From assembly GCA_012934845.2 (NCBI GenBank), contig WNNJ02003718.1, positions 248,001 through 312,000 on the forward strand: 64,000 bases of DNA, written 5' to 3'. Numbering within the stretch: the first letter of the stretch is position 1; every line of letters starts with the position of its first letter. The notes beneath the pieces are model-generated. The model did no database searches and was not told where the DNA came from. It saw only the letters and a program-made list of their open reading frames with translations. Shown piece by piece: positions 1 through 10,140 of this stretch. Origin of the DNA: Pomphorhynchus laevis (taxonomy: Eukaryota > Acanthocephala > Palaeacanthocephala > Echinorhynchida > Pomphorhynchidae). The translations under genes and the position numbers were made by a program.

Positions 1-760
1 CAAATGTTCAGTCCTAAGCCCAAAGCTCTTTAATATATACATTAATAGCGTAATACCGCTTATAGCTTCTGACTATATTCTATGTGCAGATGATATTAAA
101 ATTTGCGTGTCATCAATAAAGACAACGGCGTACAATCCTACAATTAGACATATTGAACTTGCAGCATTAGGCAGGTGCAACTAATCTGACTATAAACCCA
201 GAAAAATGCACACATGTGCACATTGGACGCAAGCGACGTATTGCAAATTATGAAGTAAGCGAGGATACATAAATGTAGTCAATTTATTCGAGGACCTGGG
301 AGTGATAATAACAGATGACCTGTAAACGAATATCAACTCTGCTGCAGTCAAAACCAAATGCTTACAAATTCTTGCTATCTTACGGAGATCTATAAGCCGA
401 GTAGACATTCCGTCATTTAAAACACTATGAATAGTTTATACTAAGTAATGTGTTATATTCATCGCAAGCCATTCATTCACAATCAAAAACTGTAGGAACG
501 AAGAATGAAAGGGTGTAACGCAGAGCAACGCATTTGGTTCACTCAATAAGACGCTTACCGTTTGAAAGAATTAACTTGCTGGGCGTTACATCGATAGGAA
601 AGGCTATGTTAATATCATACTCGATGATGACATGGAGCGCCGTAAATCGTTGTGATCGTCCACTGACAGATATCTCCCCATCCGCACTAAGGCAGAGGCT
701 TACCGGATAGGGTGAGCACGGTATGATATAATCTACCTGCTTAAATGGTAACAATTAAAT
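1..760 (+). mobile_element. Degenerate CR1-like LINE, RT 3' part
   Basis: Read in the frame starting at base 2, the first 180 bases give reverse transcriptase motifs: SVLSPKLFNIYIN followed by ILCADDIKI, the palm catalytic block with C in place of the usual Y or F. Downstream, with frame changes, come TINPEKCTHVHIG (about 190-235) and LFEDLGVIITDDL (about 285-320), the usual order in CR1-like ORF2. Many stops and frameshifts follow up to about 760, so it is dead. The 5' part lies outside the window. Related to the LINE-B group here. Confidence 0.75.
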
Positions 761-910
761 CAAAAACTGTGTAACTGTACAACAGAAAACTGTTATAATC
801 AAAAACTGTGTATGACAGAAGTTATCGAAATATCAAAAATAATTTCATATTTTCTTTGATTTAGATTTGCTTAAGGTCAGAATTAAACTTTTATATTTTA
901 ACTAATATAT

Positions 911-1045
911 TACAGACGATGTATCAGAACATTATCGGTCATCACAAGGAACTGCTATGTTATAAGGTTTTGGCCCCTTATTCACCAGCACAACATAGCA
1001 TCGGGCCAAATACATGCTAATGATGTATTTCCTCTTTTGAAATTT
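911..1045. repeat. Structured repeat, copy 1 of 4 (PLE-associated)
   Basis: This block matches those near 13.54-13.69 kb, 14.34-14.43 kb and, reversed, 23.69-23.84 kb. Paired segments TGCTATGTT/AACATAGCA and TTTGGCCC/GGGCCAAA alternate in order a-b-a'-b', a pseudoknot topology. It ends with a hairpin, AAATACAT/ATGTATTT. No coding potential. The rest of 760-2240 is AT-rich with nothing recognisable. Confidence 0.6.
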
Positions 1046-2245
1046 GATTATCTAGTGCATTTTAATATGTTAAAAATCATTTATCAAACATACCAGCGGG
1101 CCATTTTCTTTTACATTAATTTTCTTTTATATATTGTTAGTATCTGAAGTAATATTTTATAATAATACAGAGTTTAATATTTAAAAGTAAAAGTATATCC
1201 TTAAATTTAAGAATTAAAACCTTAAAACTCAAATTAATAGCAGCGTTCTTAAATGCATTAACTACTTGCTTAAAAATATATTAAAATTGTAAATTCCAAT
1301 TAACCTAAAATTATTTCGATAAGGTTCAACAACATTAAAAATTTTGATCAAGTTTATATCGAATATGCGTTAAGCAGAATCTAAATAGGATAAACTATAC
1401 AATGCACTGTCGCAACAAGAATCAGTGCATGGCACATCACTGTGAGGCAGCTCCTGCAAATTGAACACAATCCCTTATTGGTACTCGGTTTCAAGTCCAA
1501 CGACTACCTCATTTAACAAGAATATATAAACAGGTGCATTTAGGTAGGGCGTTGAACAATAATCGATTTTAAAAATAAAACTAATTCTATTCAGTTAAAC
1601 AGTTCTCTGAGATTAGATATTAAAACTCAGAGGTAAGGAACCAACGCTGACTGAGTATTACGGAAGAATCTATTGTCAAGATTCGGTTTTAAAAACCGGA
1701 AGATTGTATATTGACAAACCATTTTTATCTTAGGGGTGTCCAGAAGTTGTTGGGCAACATAATCGTATTGTTTACAAGTCAAAATAACTTGATGTTTGCA
1801 TTTCTTATTCATTAAAAGAATTCTTTCTTAAACTTGTTCAAATTTTTTAGTGAGAACCTTAACGGCTGTTTATGTAAGAATGAAGTATACTGATGAAATA
1901 CAAAAATATTAAAATACAAATCAAATTTAAATAGTATTTTAATAATTGCATTTCACAAGTGTCAAGGCATTATGTGTAAAGACAACATGTTGACGAAATC
2001 ATGAAAGGTTTTAATTGTTCCGATTAAGTTAATGTTTTCAATTGTAAACTAGAAAAGCACATGATTATAGTTTCGTTTTAATTTATATTATTTATTGAAT
2101 AATGTTAAATATATTAAATTTTATATTATATTATTTCGTATTATATAAATTTTATTCATGTTTATCATTTCTAGCTATTAAATAGTGTCGTGAAGTACTT
2201 AAACTATGGAAAATCATTAAATCGAAACAATTAACGACCAATTTG

Positions 2246-3395
2246 TGGTCGGATTGGAATGTGCATGGAGGTTTTTTCGAGATACTCTTGCTTTCTTCTA
2301 GACAGATATGCCCCTTTACGTCCTTCTCGCTCCCGTAAATACAATAATCCGTGGTTTGACGTAGAGTTAGGAAATCTTCTTAAGGAGTGTAAGATCCTTT
2401 ATCGTCGATATCGTCAATCTAAAGAAGAATATCAATTATATCGAAACGCAAGAAACAGATTTACGGCACTTAAAAGATCTAAGAAACTCTACTTTGAGAA
2501 ATTACTCGTTCATAATATCAAGTATGAGCCAAGTTTATTTTTTAAATATTGTGCATCAAAAAATCGATCGAGACGCAAATGTTTTCCGTTACGTGTGAAA
2601 AATAAAGTAGTTGTCGACGATTATATGGTCGCTAATACATTTGTAGAGACATTCTTTCCTAGAATAGATGAATCAATTACTGTACACGGCACCCTTCATC
2701 AGAATAATAAATCATCTAACTTGACGTCACATATTTCTATCGCTCATGTATATGAGCAACTTCGATGATTAAAACGGTGTCATTATGCTGGTCCTGACGG
2801 ATTGCCATCCATCCTACTTAGAGAATTAGCTTCCTGCATTTGCGGTCCACTACATCGAATATTTATATTTTCCTTATGCAAATCAAAGATTCCCCTCGAC
2901 TGGCTAAAATCAATAGTTTGCCCCGTATATAAAAAAGGTGATAGGTCATGCGCCAGCAATTTTAGACCAGTTAGTAAGATATGTATTTGCTGTAAGGTAC
3001 TAGAGCGTTTGATTTTGTTACACATCAACCGCCATATTTCGATAAATAACCTTTTACATCCTGCCCAACATGGATTACGTTCGAGTAGATCAATATGTTC
3101 AAATCTTCTAATTGCTAGATATGATTGGTCCAGTGCTTTTGATGCCGGTGTCGACACCGACGTGGTATTCATGGACTTCTCGCGTGCTTTCGATACAATC
3201 AATCATAATATACTTATTGGCAAACTTATAGGACTTCGCTTTGATTCTATAATTGTTAATTGAATTCGTGCGTATTTATTAGATAGAACTGCAGCAGTAA
3301 GAGTAAGTGGAACTTTGTCGGATTGGACTTCAATATGTAGTGGTGTACCACAAGGATCGATTTTAGGACCAATTTTATTTAATATATATTATTAT
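2246..3395 (+). mobile_element. CR1-like LINE fragment (linker and RT), truncated
   Basis: One frame carries the endonuclease-RT linker (PWFDVEL) and RT motifs AGPDGLPSILL, CPVYKKGDRS, VVFMDFSRAFDTINHNI and SGVPQGSILGPILFNIY. It is interrupted only by two in-frame TGA codons, at 2766-2768 and 3261-3263, so it decayed mainly by point mutation. The copy stops abruptly inside the RT palm just before the YADD block. There it meets the 3' end of the oppositely oriented LINE at about 3396, which looks like an insertion or rearrangement junction. Confidence 0.85.
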
Positions 3396-5345
3396 TTATT
3401 ACAAGACTTTGACACATAAAAGAGTCATTTTGTCTGATCACAATATTAAGAAAAGAAAAAAAGAAAGAAAAAAAAGAAAGAAAAAAAGTAGTTCAGCAAT
3501 AATAAATTGTCACATATAGTTATATATTTCCTGCAAAGAATCTTCTCTTTTTATCCACATGCTCAGCGCATTCTGGAAAGATTTGTACTGTGCCATAGAC
3601 ACGATCGAATTCGGCAATCGGTTCCATAGGTTTACCGCTCTGTGAGATAATCGCAAGTATCTATGACATTTCCCGTGTGATTGCACAACAACTGATAAAG
3701 AGTGTCCTCTGTGGCTCGGGCGATCATTTAGAATAACGGATTCCGATGGATAACCAGGAAAGACATGGATCATTCGCCATAACTGTAATAAATCATTGTA
3801 CACATATCTCTTGTAAACTAAAGTAATATTTAGTTGGCTTAGTCTATCACAGTAGGCGATGTTCCGAAGACCAGAACATAGCTTGGAAAATCGGCGAAGA
3901 ATCTTTTCTAATTGGTTTATTTCACCACGCGTAGAAGGAAAAGTCGCCGGCGAAGCATAATCAATGATTGGTCTGATCAACGCCTTATATAATAGTGAGA
4001 ACTGAGACGGTGGAAGCGAACTAAAGGTATTTTTGATCATGTAAATAATTTTTCTCGACGTGTTGCATATATTTTCAGTATTGAGGTCGGTTTTAAACGA
4101 ATTCCGAACAATTATCCCAAGATCGTTTGTATACGAATTTGTGGGAATAATCTCACCGTAAACAGAATAATCATTTGGTAAATCACTACGACCAAATCTG
4201 AGGTGGACACATTTAGTAATGTTAATCATGATTTCGGTCAGTTCGCTCCACCTATTAACCATATTTATGTCATCTTGTAAGTGTTGCATATCAGCATAGC
4301 ATGTAATGACATTCCATATTTTAAGATCATCCGCGAATGCTAATTTTTTACATTTTAGAGAGCGTAGCAAACTATTCAGAAATATGACGAATAATAATGG
4401 ACCCAACACCGATCCCTGAGGAACACCCATTGATAAATTTGACGGTCTAGATAGACAATTTCCAACTCGAACTCTGAAAGAACGATCAGATAGAAGAGCG
4501 TGAATCCATCGAATAATAGGAATTTCAATTCCGTAATCTGCAAGAGCCTCAATCAACATATTGTGGGGAACCCTATCAAAGGCCCGACTCAAGTCGAAAT
4601 ACACGACATCAACTGCATTACCCTGCGCAACTGCATCAACCCATGCTTCGCGTGCACATAAAAGATTAGACATGCAAGAACGTCCAGGACGAAAACCATG
4701 TTGCGAATTATCTAACAAGTTCGATGATTCAAGATAGGATAGTAATCGCCGATACAATATGCGCTCTAACATCTTACATACGACACTTGTAAGGCTTATT
4801 GCTCTATAATTTTCAGGATTGTGACGATCTCCTTTTTTGTGGACTGGCACTACAGTGGCGATTTTCCAATCTAACGGTAGAATTGACTTAGCTAGTGATA
4901 GTTGAAACAAATAAGCTAACGGTGAAGCAATAAATGTTGATAATATCTTTAGTATCTGGGGATGTAATCCATCAGGACCAGGTGATGAATGTCGTAAAGA
5001 ATTTAACTCACTATAAACCTCCTCGGTAGTAACATCAAAATAACTTCGTGAATGGCTTACACGAGATTGCTGGTTAATTTCTGTGTTATTAGTTACGAGT
5101 TGAAAAGTCGACGCAAACGTGTCGGCTACATCTTGAGGCGATGTGATAAAGTTATCATTAATACGAAGAGACGAAATCGCAGGAGGAATTGTCCTATTTC
5201 TACGTATGTGAGCCCAAAATCGTTTTGGTGCACTATGAAAATCCGCAGCTATTCTCATTTCGTAGTTAAATTTTTTGCGTTTTTTAAGCTTTTCGAAAAA
5301 AGTTACGACAATTGACGTATTCCTGTCGATAAGTATTGTCCTTGC
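3396..5345 (-). mobile_element. CR1-like LINE with intact RT, endonuclease missing
   Basis: A 582-residue uninterrupted frame (5258 down to 3510) covers the whole RT and its C-terminal region: SPGPDGLHPQIL, VPVHKKGDRHNPENYRAI, GFRPGRSCMSNLL, VVYFDLSRAFDRVPHN, MGVPQGSVLGPLLF and the catalytic LAFADDLKIW. Upstream (5345-5259) the linker continues as KDNTYRQEY after a frameshift, then homology stops, so the APE endonuclease and ORF1 are lost by 5' truncation. The 3' UTR has a purine-rich tract (about 3450-3490) and ends in AATAAATAATAAT-like repeats. The same linker type recurs in an EFTUD2 intron near 19.4-19.76 kb. Confidence 0.88.
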
Positions 5346-5353
5346 AGCTTAAT

Positions 5354-6815
5354 TTAAACCGTCGGACCCACCGAAAGACCCACCAAATTATTATTAGTGA
5401 AGGTTGAGTAGATATGCTTTTGGATAAATCGAGTAATTTCCTGGGGTATACGGATAGATGGCGTCTCCTGAAGGACTATAACATCTGCATATCTACCAGA
5501 TAGAAGCCTAAGGGCAGAAGCATCTCCCGAATTCAACTGAAGAAAATTCAGTGAAAATGGCTCTTGAGTACTTCCTATTGCGTTAATGCGACCGGAGTGG
5601 GACACCGTTCACCTAGTCAGAACCAGAGTCGGAAAGGTCTCCCTTCTCACATCCTGTACCGTCAGGTGAAGTCGCTTGCCCACGGGCGTTATCTTAACTT
5701 CCCTCAGTAGCAACTGCCCAAATTAGGTCCTTACAGACTAATTTCTTAGTTGCAATAGACTGCATTGAACCGTTGCGTTTCTTGGACTGGGGTGGAGTCC
5801 TTTTAATGTTCGGCTTAACGACTGGAGGAGATCTGAGGGACTCCGCCAATTGAACGACAACATTCTTAACCAAGTTCTCCAAGCGAACAGTAGATTCTAG
5901 ATGTTTATCTTCTAAGAACTTTAGTATTTCTAAATCAGATATTCTGTCTTCTTTTTTGACAGTTAAGACAGCTGCGACAAAACTATCAGGTTTAGGCTTT
6001 GCGTATCTATGATGCTTTTGGAAGTTCTTGAAGAATGAGCATTTCTTCTACCATGCTGGATGCTCACCCCCGCAATTAGTGTTACAAGGTTTACTTTCAC
6101 ATTTATTCGGATGGATAGTAGATAAGCCGCAAACCCCGCATTTATGGGGCAAAGAGCGTCCCCCTGACCAATGCTCCCACTGGTATCAATTGTTGCAGTG
6201 GGGGACGTTAATGCGTCAGTCTCCATAATAGAGAATTTGAGGATGTACCCCTATAAGGGGGTTACAGAGTGAAATCGTTAGACTCTGAGCTACATCTACC
6301 GGGGCGTTGCAAAACGCTACCGGTATGGTGAAGCCTTTATTACTTTTAACAAAGCGTAAGTTTGATATTTTGTATTCATTTTCTAGATTGGCGATATCTT
6401 CATCCGAAATGAAGGGCGGTATGTTATTAGTTTTCAACGATGCGAGAATAGGTCTAGATGACATTGAAGCTAAATCCAGATGCTTACCTTTGAAATATTC
6501 TATATAGGAATTAGCCAAATCAGGCGTAGTGAAAGAAATTTTGATTTCCGCCTCGTAATATTGTATTGTATTAAATAAAATTCTCTTTTTTGTATCGGTT
6601 TGTAAATTCTCTCATGAAGATATTAAACAGATTATTTATTTCAAGAGGAACTAGCAGCTTTATAATTACTAGATTGACAGGCTTTGGCACTGGGGGTTCC
6701 CCTCCAGAATATTTCCAATAACAGTTAAATCTTTACTTACTTGATTTGTTTCATTGTCAGGAACAATCGTTGTTGTAGAATCTTTTGAACGCTCCATCAT
6801 CGTTAAATTTTGTTC
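5354..6815 (-). mobile_element. LINE-D: zinc-knuckle ORF1 and endonuclease start
   Basis: On the minus strand a gag-like ORF1 runs with breaks from an ATG near 6800 (MMERSKDSTTT). An RNA-binding-like part follows (6518-6216), then cysteine-histidine knuckles between about 6200 and 6040 (CGVCGLSTIHPNKC, then CNTNCGGEH). A tail rich in basic residues ends at 5694. After a gap, 5605-5354 encodes the start of an APE endonuclease (FLQLNSGDASALRLL, DVIVLQETP). CCHC ORF1 plus APE is the I/Jockey/R1 pattern. Stops and frameshifts show it is dead. Its RT is missing; the neighbouring CR1-like copy begins within about 10 bp. Confidence 0.7.
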
Positions 6816-7673
6816 TTTTTAATATGGAACTGTTTCTAACTCACAGGCATCTCATATATTATCATACAATCAGCATCAAGCATTTGTTGGATGCTCAGTG
6901 AAGCCTGATTATTTGTGACAACTTAAAAAACGCGTCATTAAATAGATGAGGTGAAAAACCGTTTGCAACAGAGTAGCCTTAAAACACTGTAGTAAATTCT
7001 TCCGTGATAAAACGAATTATATATAACCACGAAATTTCTCGAAGCTAGAATGATCAGTAGTGGCTGTTTCTTCGCGTGATGATCATATAAACCTAGCTCT
7101 CTGAGGAGTCTGATGTAAAATTGATCTGACGAAGATGGCTGTTCTAATTGATGAATGATTAAAAAAGTGTTGCACTATATAGTAAAAGAATGAAGTGTTG
7201 AGTAATTATGTTATTAAACAAATGACGGATTATCGGAGAACACTTATAAAATGGAGTTCCAACTCTTCGAGCACGGTTATTTTACAAGAGTGCTTAGAAT
7301 AATTGAAACAGATCGTCAACCTGGGAGCAACATTGCTGACAAATTCTAGAACATCGCAGTAAAGTTTTCACATTTGGACTACAGAAATACGAAAGTTGAA
7401 TTTCTATTCAAAATACCAGCGATGTAGAATTAAACAATTCAGGTGAAGATACCCCACTGATGCTTGCTATAAGTTCCATAGATATCGAAAAGGTGGTAAT
7501 GCCCACTGCTCGCTGTGGAAGTCCTAATAACGTGGATTCGGCAGGCAATAGTTTAATTGGAAGTGCAATCTTGAGCGAAAATAGATCTCAAGTACCTATT
7601 ACAAAATGGACTAAATCCAAATTTATGCTACAATGAAGCTGAACTAAATCCAAATTTATGTTACCAGATATAT

Positions 7674-8300
7674 GAAGCTATTAGGTCGCCAGCTGAAATA
7701 CAAGTTAGTCTAAGAGGTCCGGAAATATCTCAACAAAATGAAATTCAACCGACTACCAACAAGTCGATTTTAATGCATCATTTTAATCTGATAGAGTGAC
7801 CACCATGTTTATCGTCAATATAGTGCATGCTGAGGGACGAAACAACGATGATACAGGGACGTCTACTGATGAGTCCCGCCCTGTGTAGTTGTCTGGACAG
7901 CATGCTTTCTGTCGTAAATCGACCTGATAGCTGAAGCTATTATGTAGCCAGCTAAAATACAAGTTAGTCTAAGAGGTTCGGAAATATCTCAACAAAATAA
8001 ATTCAACCGACTACCAACAGGACGATTTTAATGCATCATTTCAATCTGATAGAGGACCACCATGTTTATTGTCAATTTAGTGCATGCTGATGGACGAAAC
8101 AACGATGATACTGGGACGTCCACTGATGAGTCCTGCCTTGTGGAGTTGTCTGGACAGCATGCTTTCTGTCGTAGTGCGACCTGATAGCTGAAGCTATTAT
8201 GTAGCCAGCTAAAATACAAGTTAGTCTAAGAGGTCCGGAAATATCTCAACAAAATGAAATTCAACCGACTACCAACAAGTCGATTTCAATGCATTCATTA
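7674..8300 (+). repeat. Tandem repeat, about 257 bp unit, 2.4 copies
   Basis: Units start near 7674, 7933 and 8190 at GAAGCTATT and share an ordered series of blocks. The third unit is cut off after about 110 bp, where the ankyrin-like sequence resumes. Each full unit has hairpins GTCG/CGAC with a variable loop and ATAGCT/AGCTAT, plus a flanking stem GCATGCTG/CAGCATGC. Units 1 and 2 differ by scattered substitutions, some compensatory: CTAC/GTAG in unit 1 is CCAC/GTGG in unit 2. Confidence 0.9.
7861..8155 (+). ncRNA. Candidate type I hammerhead across repeat junction
   Basis: All hammerhead parts are present if unit 1 supplies the 5' strand and unit 2 the rest. Stem I: GTCTA (7861-7865) with TGGAC (8151-8155), one G-U pair. 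CTGATGA lies at 7866-7872. Stem II: GTCC (7873-7876) with GGAC (8092-8095). GAAA lies at 8096-8099. Stem III: CAAC (8100-8103) with GTTG (8145-8148). Cleavage is expected after GTC at 8150. Within one unit the same parts are in the wrong cyclic order, so a nested fold needs two adjacent units. Core bases all match the consensus known for hammerheads; activity is inferred. Confidence 0.5.
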
Positions 8301-8859
8301 CAATGAAAATAGTCACAGTATGCTTTTACATTTGGCTACTCGTATGGATAGTATTCGGTAGGTTCGACTTCTGATTGAATATAATGCGAGCTATCAAATA
8401 CAGTATACAGATGGTCAAGCTGCGATACACCTTGCAACGAGATTATGCAGAAATAGTTAGGATCTATTCAAGTTGAAAAACTATTAAATGAGAAAAATGT
8501 ATCAATGCGACATGATTTATGGCTTGAACACGATCAATCATTCAAAGAATTTGATGGAGTCGAATAAACATGGTTGTTGATGTCGTTCATTTCTAATTTG
8601 TTCTGTTTGCAAATTTCGTGAGAATTTATTATTTATCGTTAGAAATTAGCTGTATTAATTGACATAAAATTTGAAAAGTATTAAAATTCTATTAAACGAA
8701 TTCTATTAAAATTCTATTTCAACTCTTAACAATACATAGTGTTTCTCCGTATTGACTCAAAAGCTTAGTTACTGATTAGTATCATGTCATGAAAGCTTTT
8801 GAGGCTTTAGTAGATAGTCAATTGTTGGTTCATCAGATGTATGTTCGTTTGAGTGAATA

Positions 8860-9020
8860 ATCCATTAATAATAAATTTATTTAACGCGGCAAATGCGTGC
8901 CAGCTGCACGCTTACAAGTCCACTATCAAAAAATGAAAAAGTCAAGCGGATAAATTGTTTTAATGGGATCGGATTTGGCGTTTGAAGCACGCAGGGAAGT
9001 TGATTGGCGTATATGAATGA
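8860..9020 (-). mobile_element. LINE-A 3' end fragment
   Basis: Minus-strand remnant of the last part of LINE-A ORF2 and its 3' tail. It carries the terminal hairpin GCGTGC/GCACGC (8895-8911) followed in the sense direction by ATTTGCCGCGTTAAATAAAT. Similarity to the copy ending at 10150 continues to about 9020, then stops, so it is a severely 5'-truncated insertion. Confidence 0.75.
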
Positions 9021-9204
9021 TTAGCTGGATATTAATCATATATTAACAGGAAGTTAACGGGAGATTCCACAGAACAAACTTAAATATCGGAACTACAATA
9101 GCACAACGTTTTTGTACTGAAAAAGGCAGTCAGCTTCCGAAAATTTGACTAATTTAATATATTAATCAATTTATGAATAGTAAATTTATGAATAGTATAA
9201 TAGT

Positions 9205-10140
9205 CTCGGGGCTTATCTGGGGCTACCGAGCGCGACCCCGGATTGCGGATAGGGGAGGAGCCTTCAGATATGAAGGTTAGCTACGACATAAGCAAACCCG
9301 TTTGCCGAATAAGTATCTGCGGACAATCAGTGGATGTGCTATGACGCTGGTGGATTCGGAGTTGGCACTCTTGATTCCTAAAAAATTTCATCAATCAAAC
9401 ATGGGCTAGCACATTAATGTGGCGAGATGATCTTGCCATTAAATAAGGATTTGCCTTATCGAGTGCGGCGAACTCGGGTGGTATCCCAACCTACAACCAG
9501 CATCAATGAAAATGCACACGAAAAAAACTACATTTGCGAAATAAGCTAACAATTCTCGATCAAACTCATTTGGTGAGTCTAGCTAGACAAGCAATTTATG
9601 AGTCCCCAACCGGGATGCCATACTATCTTCCAAATCATTCTTCCGAAACTCAAAAATGTTAAGGATTGCGACTATAAATGTGCGAACACTTTTGCAAAAC
9701 GCTCAAACGATCCTATCGTTCAAAACTCTAGATATTCATGACATCGACATATGTTGTGCAACTGGATGTCGGATTACAGATGTTGGGTCGGTCAACTTTG
9801 TGTCCTTGGCAGTACTCGATACTACACGATGCTCTTCTCTGGACCAACGGATGGTTCCGGCTAACGAGGTGTAGCCATATTAATACGGTCATCTAGTATG
9901 CTCTAGCTGATTGATTGGGGTCCAATTAAGGATAGAATTGCTTCTGTACGACAGAGGCAAAAATTCAAACTGGACTGTAATCTGTGCATATGGCTCAACA
10001 AATGCTACGGCTACTGCAAAGATTGAAGAATTCTATCAAAGACGATTAGACTTTGCTGGCAATTCCCTCGCGTGATTTTCTCGTGGTCGAATTTTCTAAT
10101 GATCAACTTAGGTCTAGTGAATTGACCGCGCCCTTCGTTG
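9205..10140 (+). mobile_element. RTE-like LINE, 5' UTR and endonuclease N-terminus
   Basis: A GC-rich leader (about 9205-9290) precedes an endonuclease start at 9656: RIATINVRTLL, DIDICCATGCRI, typical of RTE-like APE domains (the catalytic E seems replaced in CCATGCRI). A later in-frame piece gives VICAYGSTNATATAKIEEFYQRRL (9975-10050). Stops interrupt it. It is cut near 10140 by the LINE-A insertion and resumes after 13050. The leader can be drawn as a small HDV-like double pseudoknot. Confidence 0.65.

Larger units (their letters stand above)
7245..8570 (+). pseudogene. Ankyrin-repeat protein remnant
   Basis: Discontinuous plus-strand frames show ankyrin helices: HGYFTRVLRIIETDRQP (about 7275), GEDTPLMLAISSIDIEKV (about 7445-7498), SPNNVDSAGNSLIGSAIL (about 7527) and, beyond the tandem repeat, HSMLLHLATRMDSI, RLLIEYNA and DGQAAIHLATR (8310-8450). 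The last segment ends FKEFDGVE then stop near 8568. Frames change several times and in-frame stops occur, so either it is a pseudogene or short introns are not resolved. Spacing of TPLHxA-like helices resembles IkB/NF-kB-type ankyrin proteins, but the family is not assignable. Confidence 0.5.
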
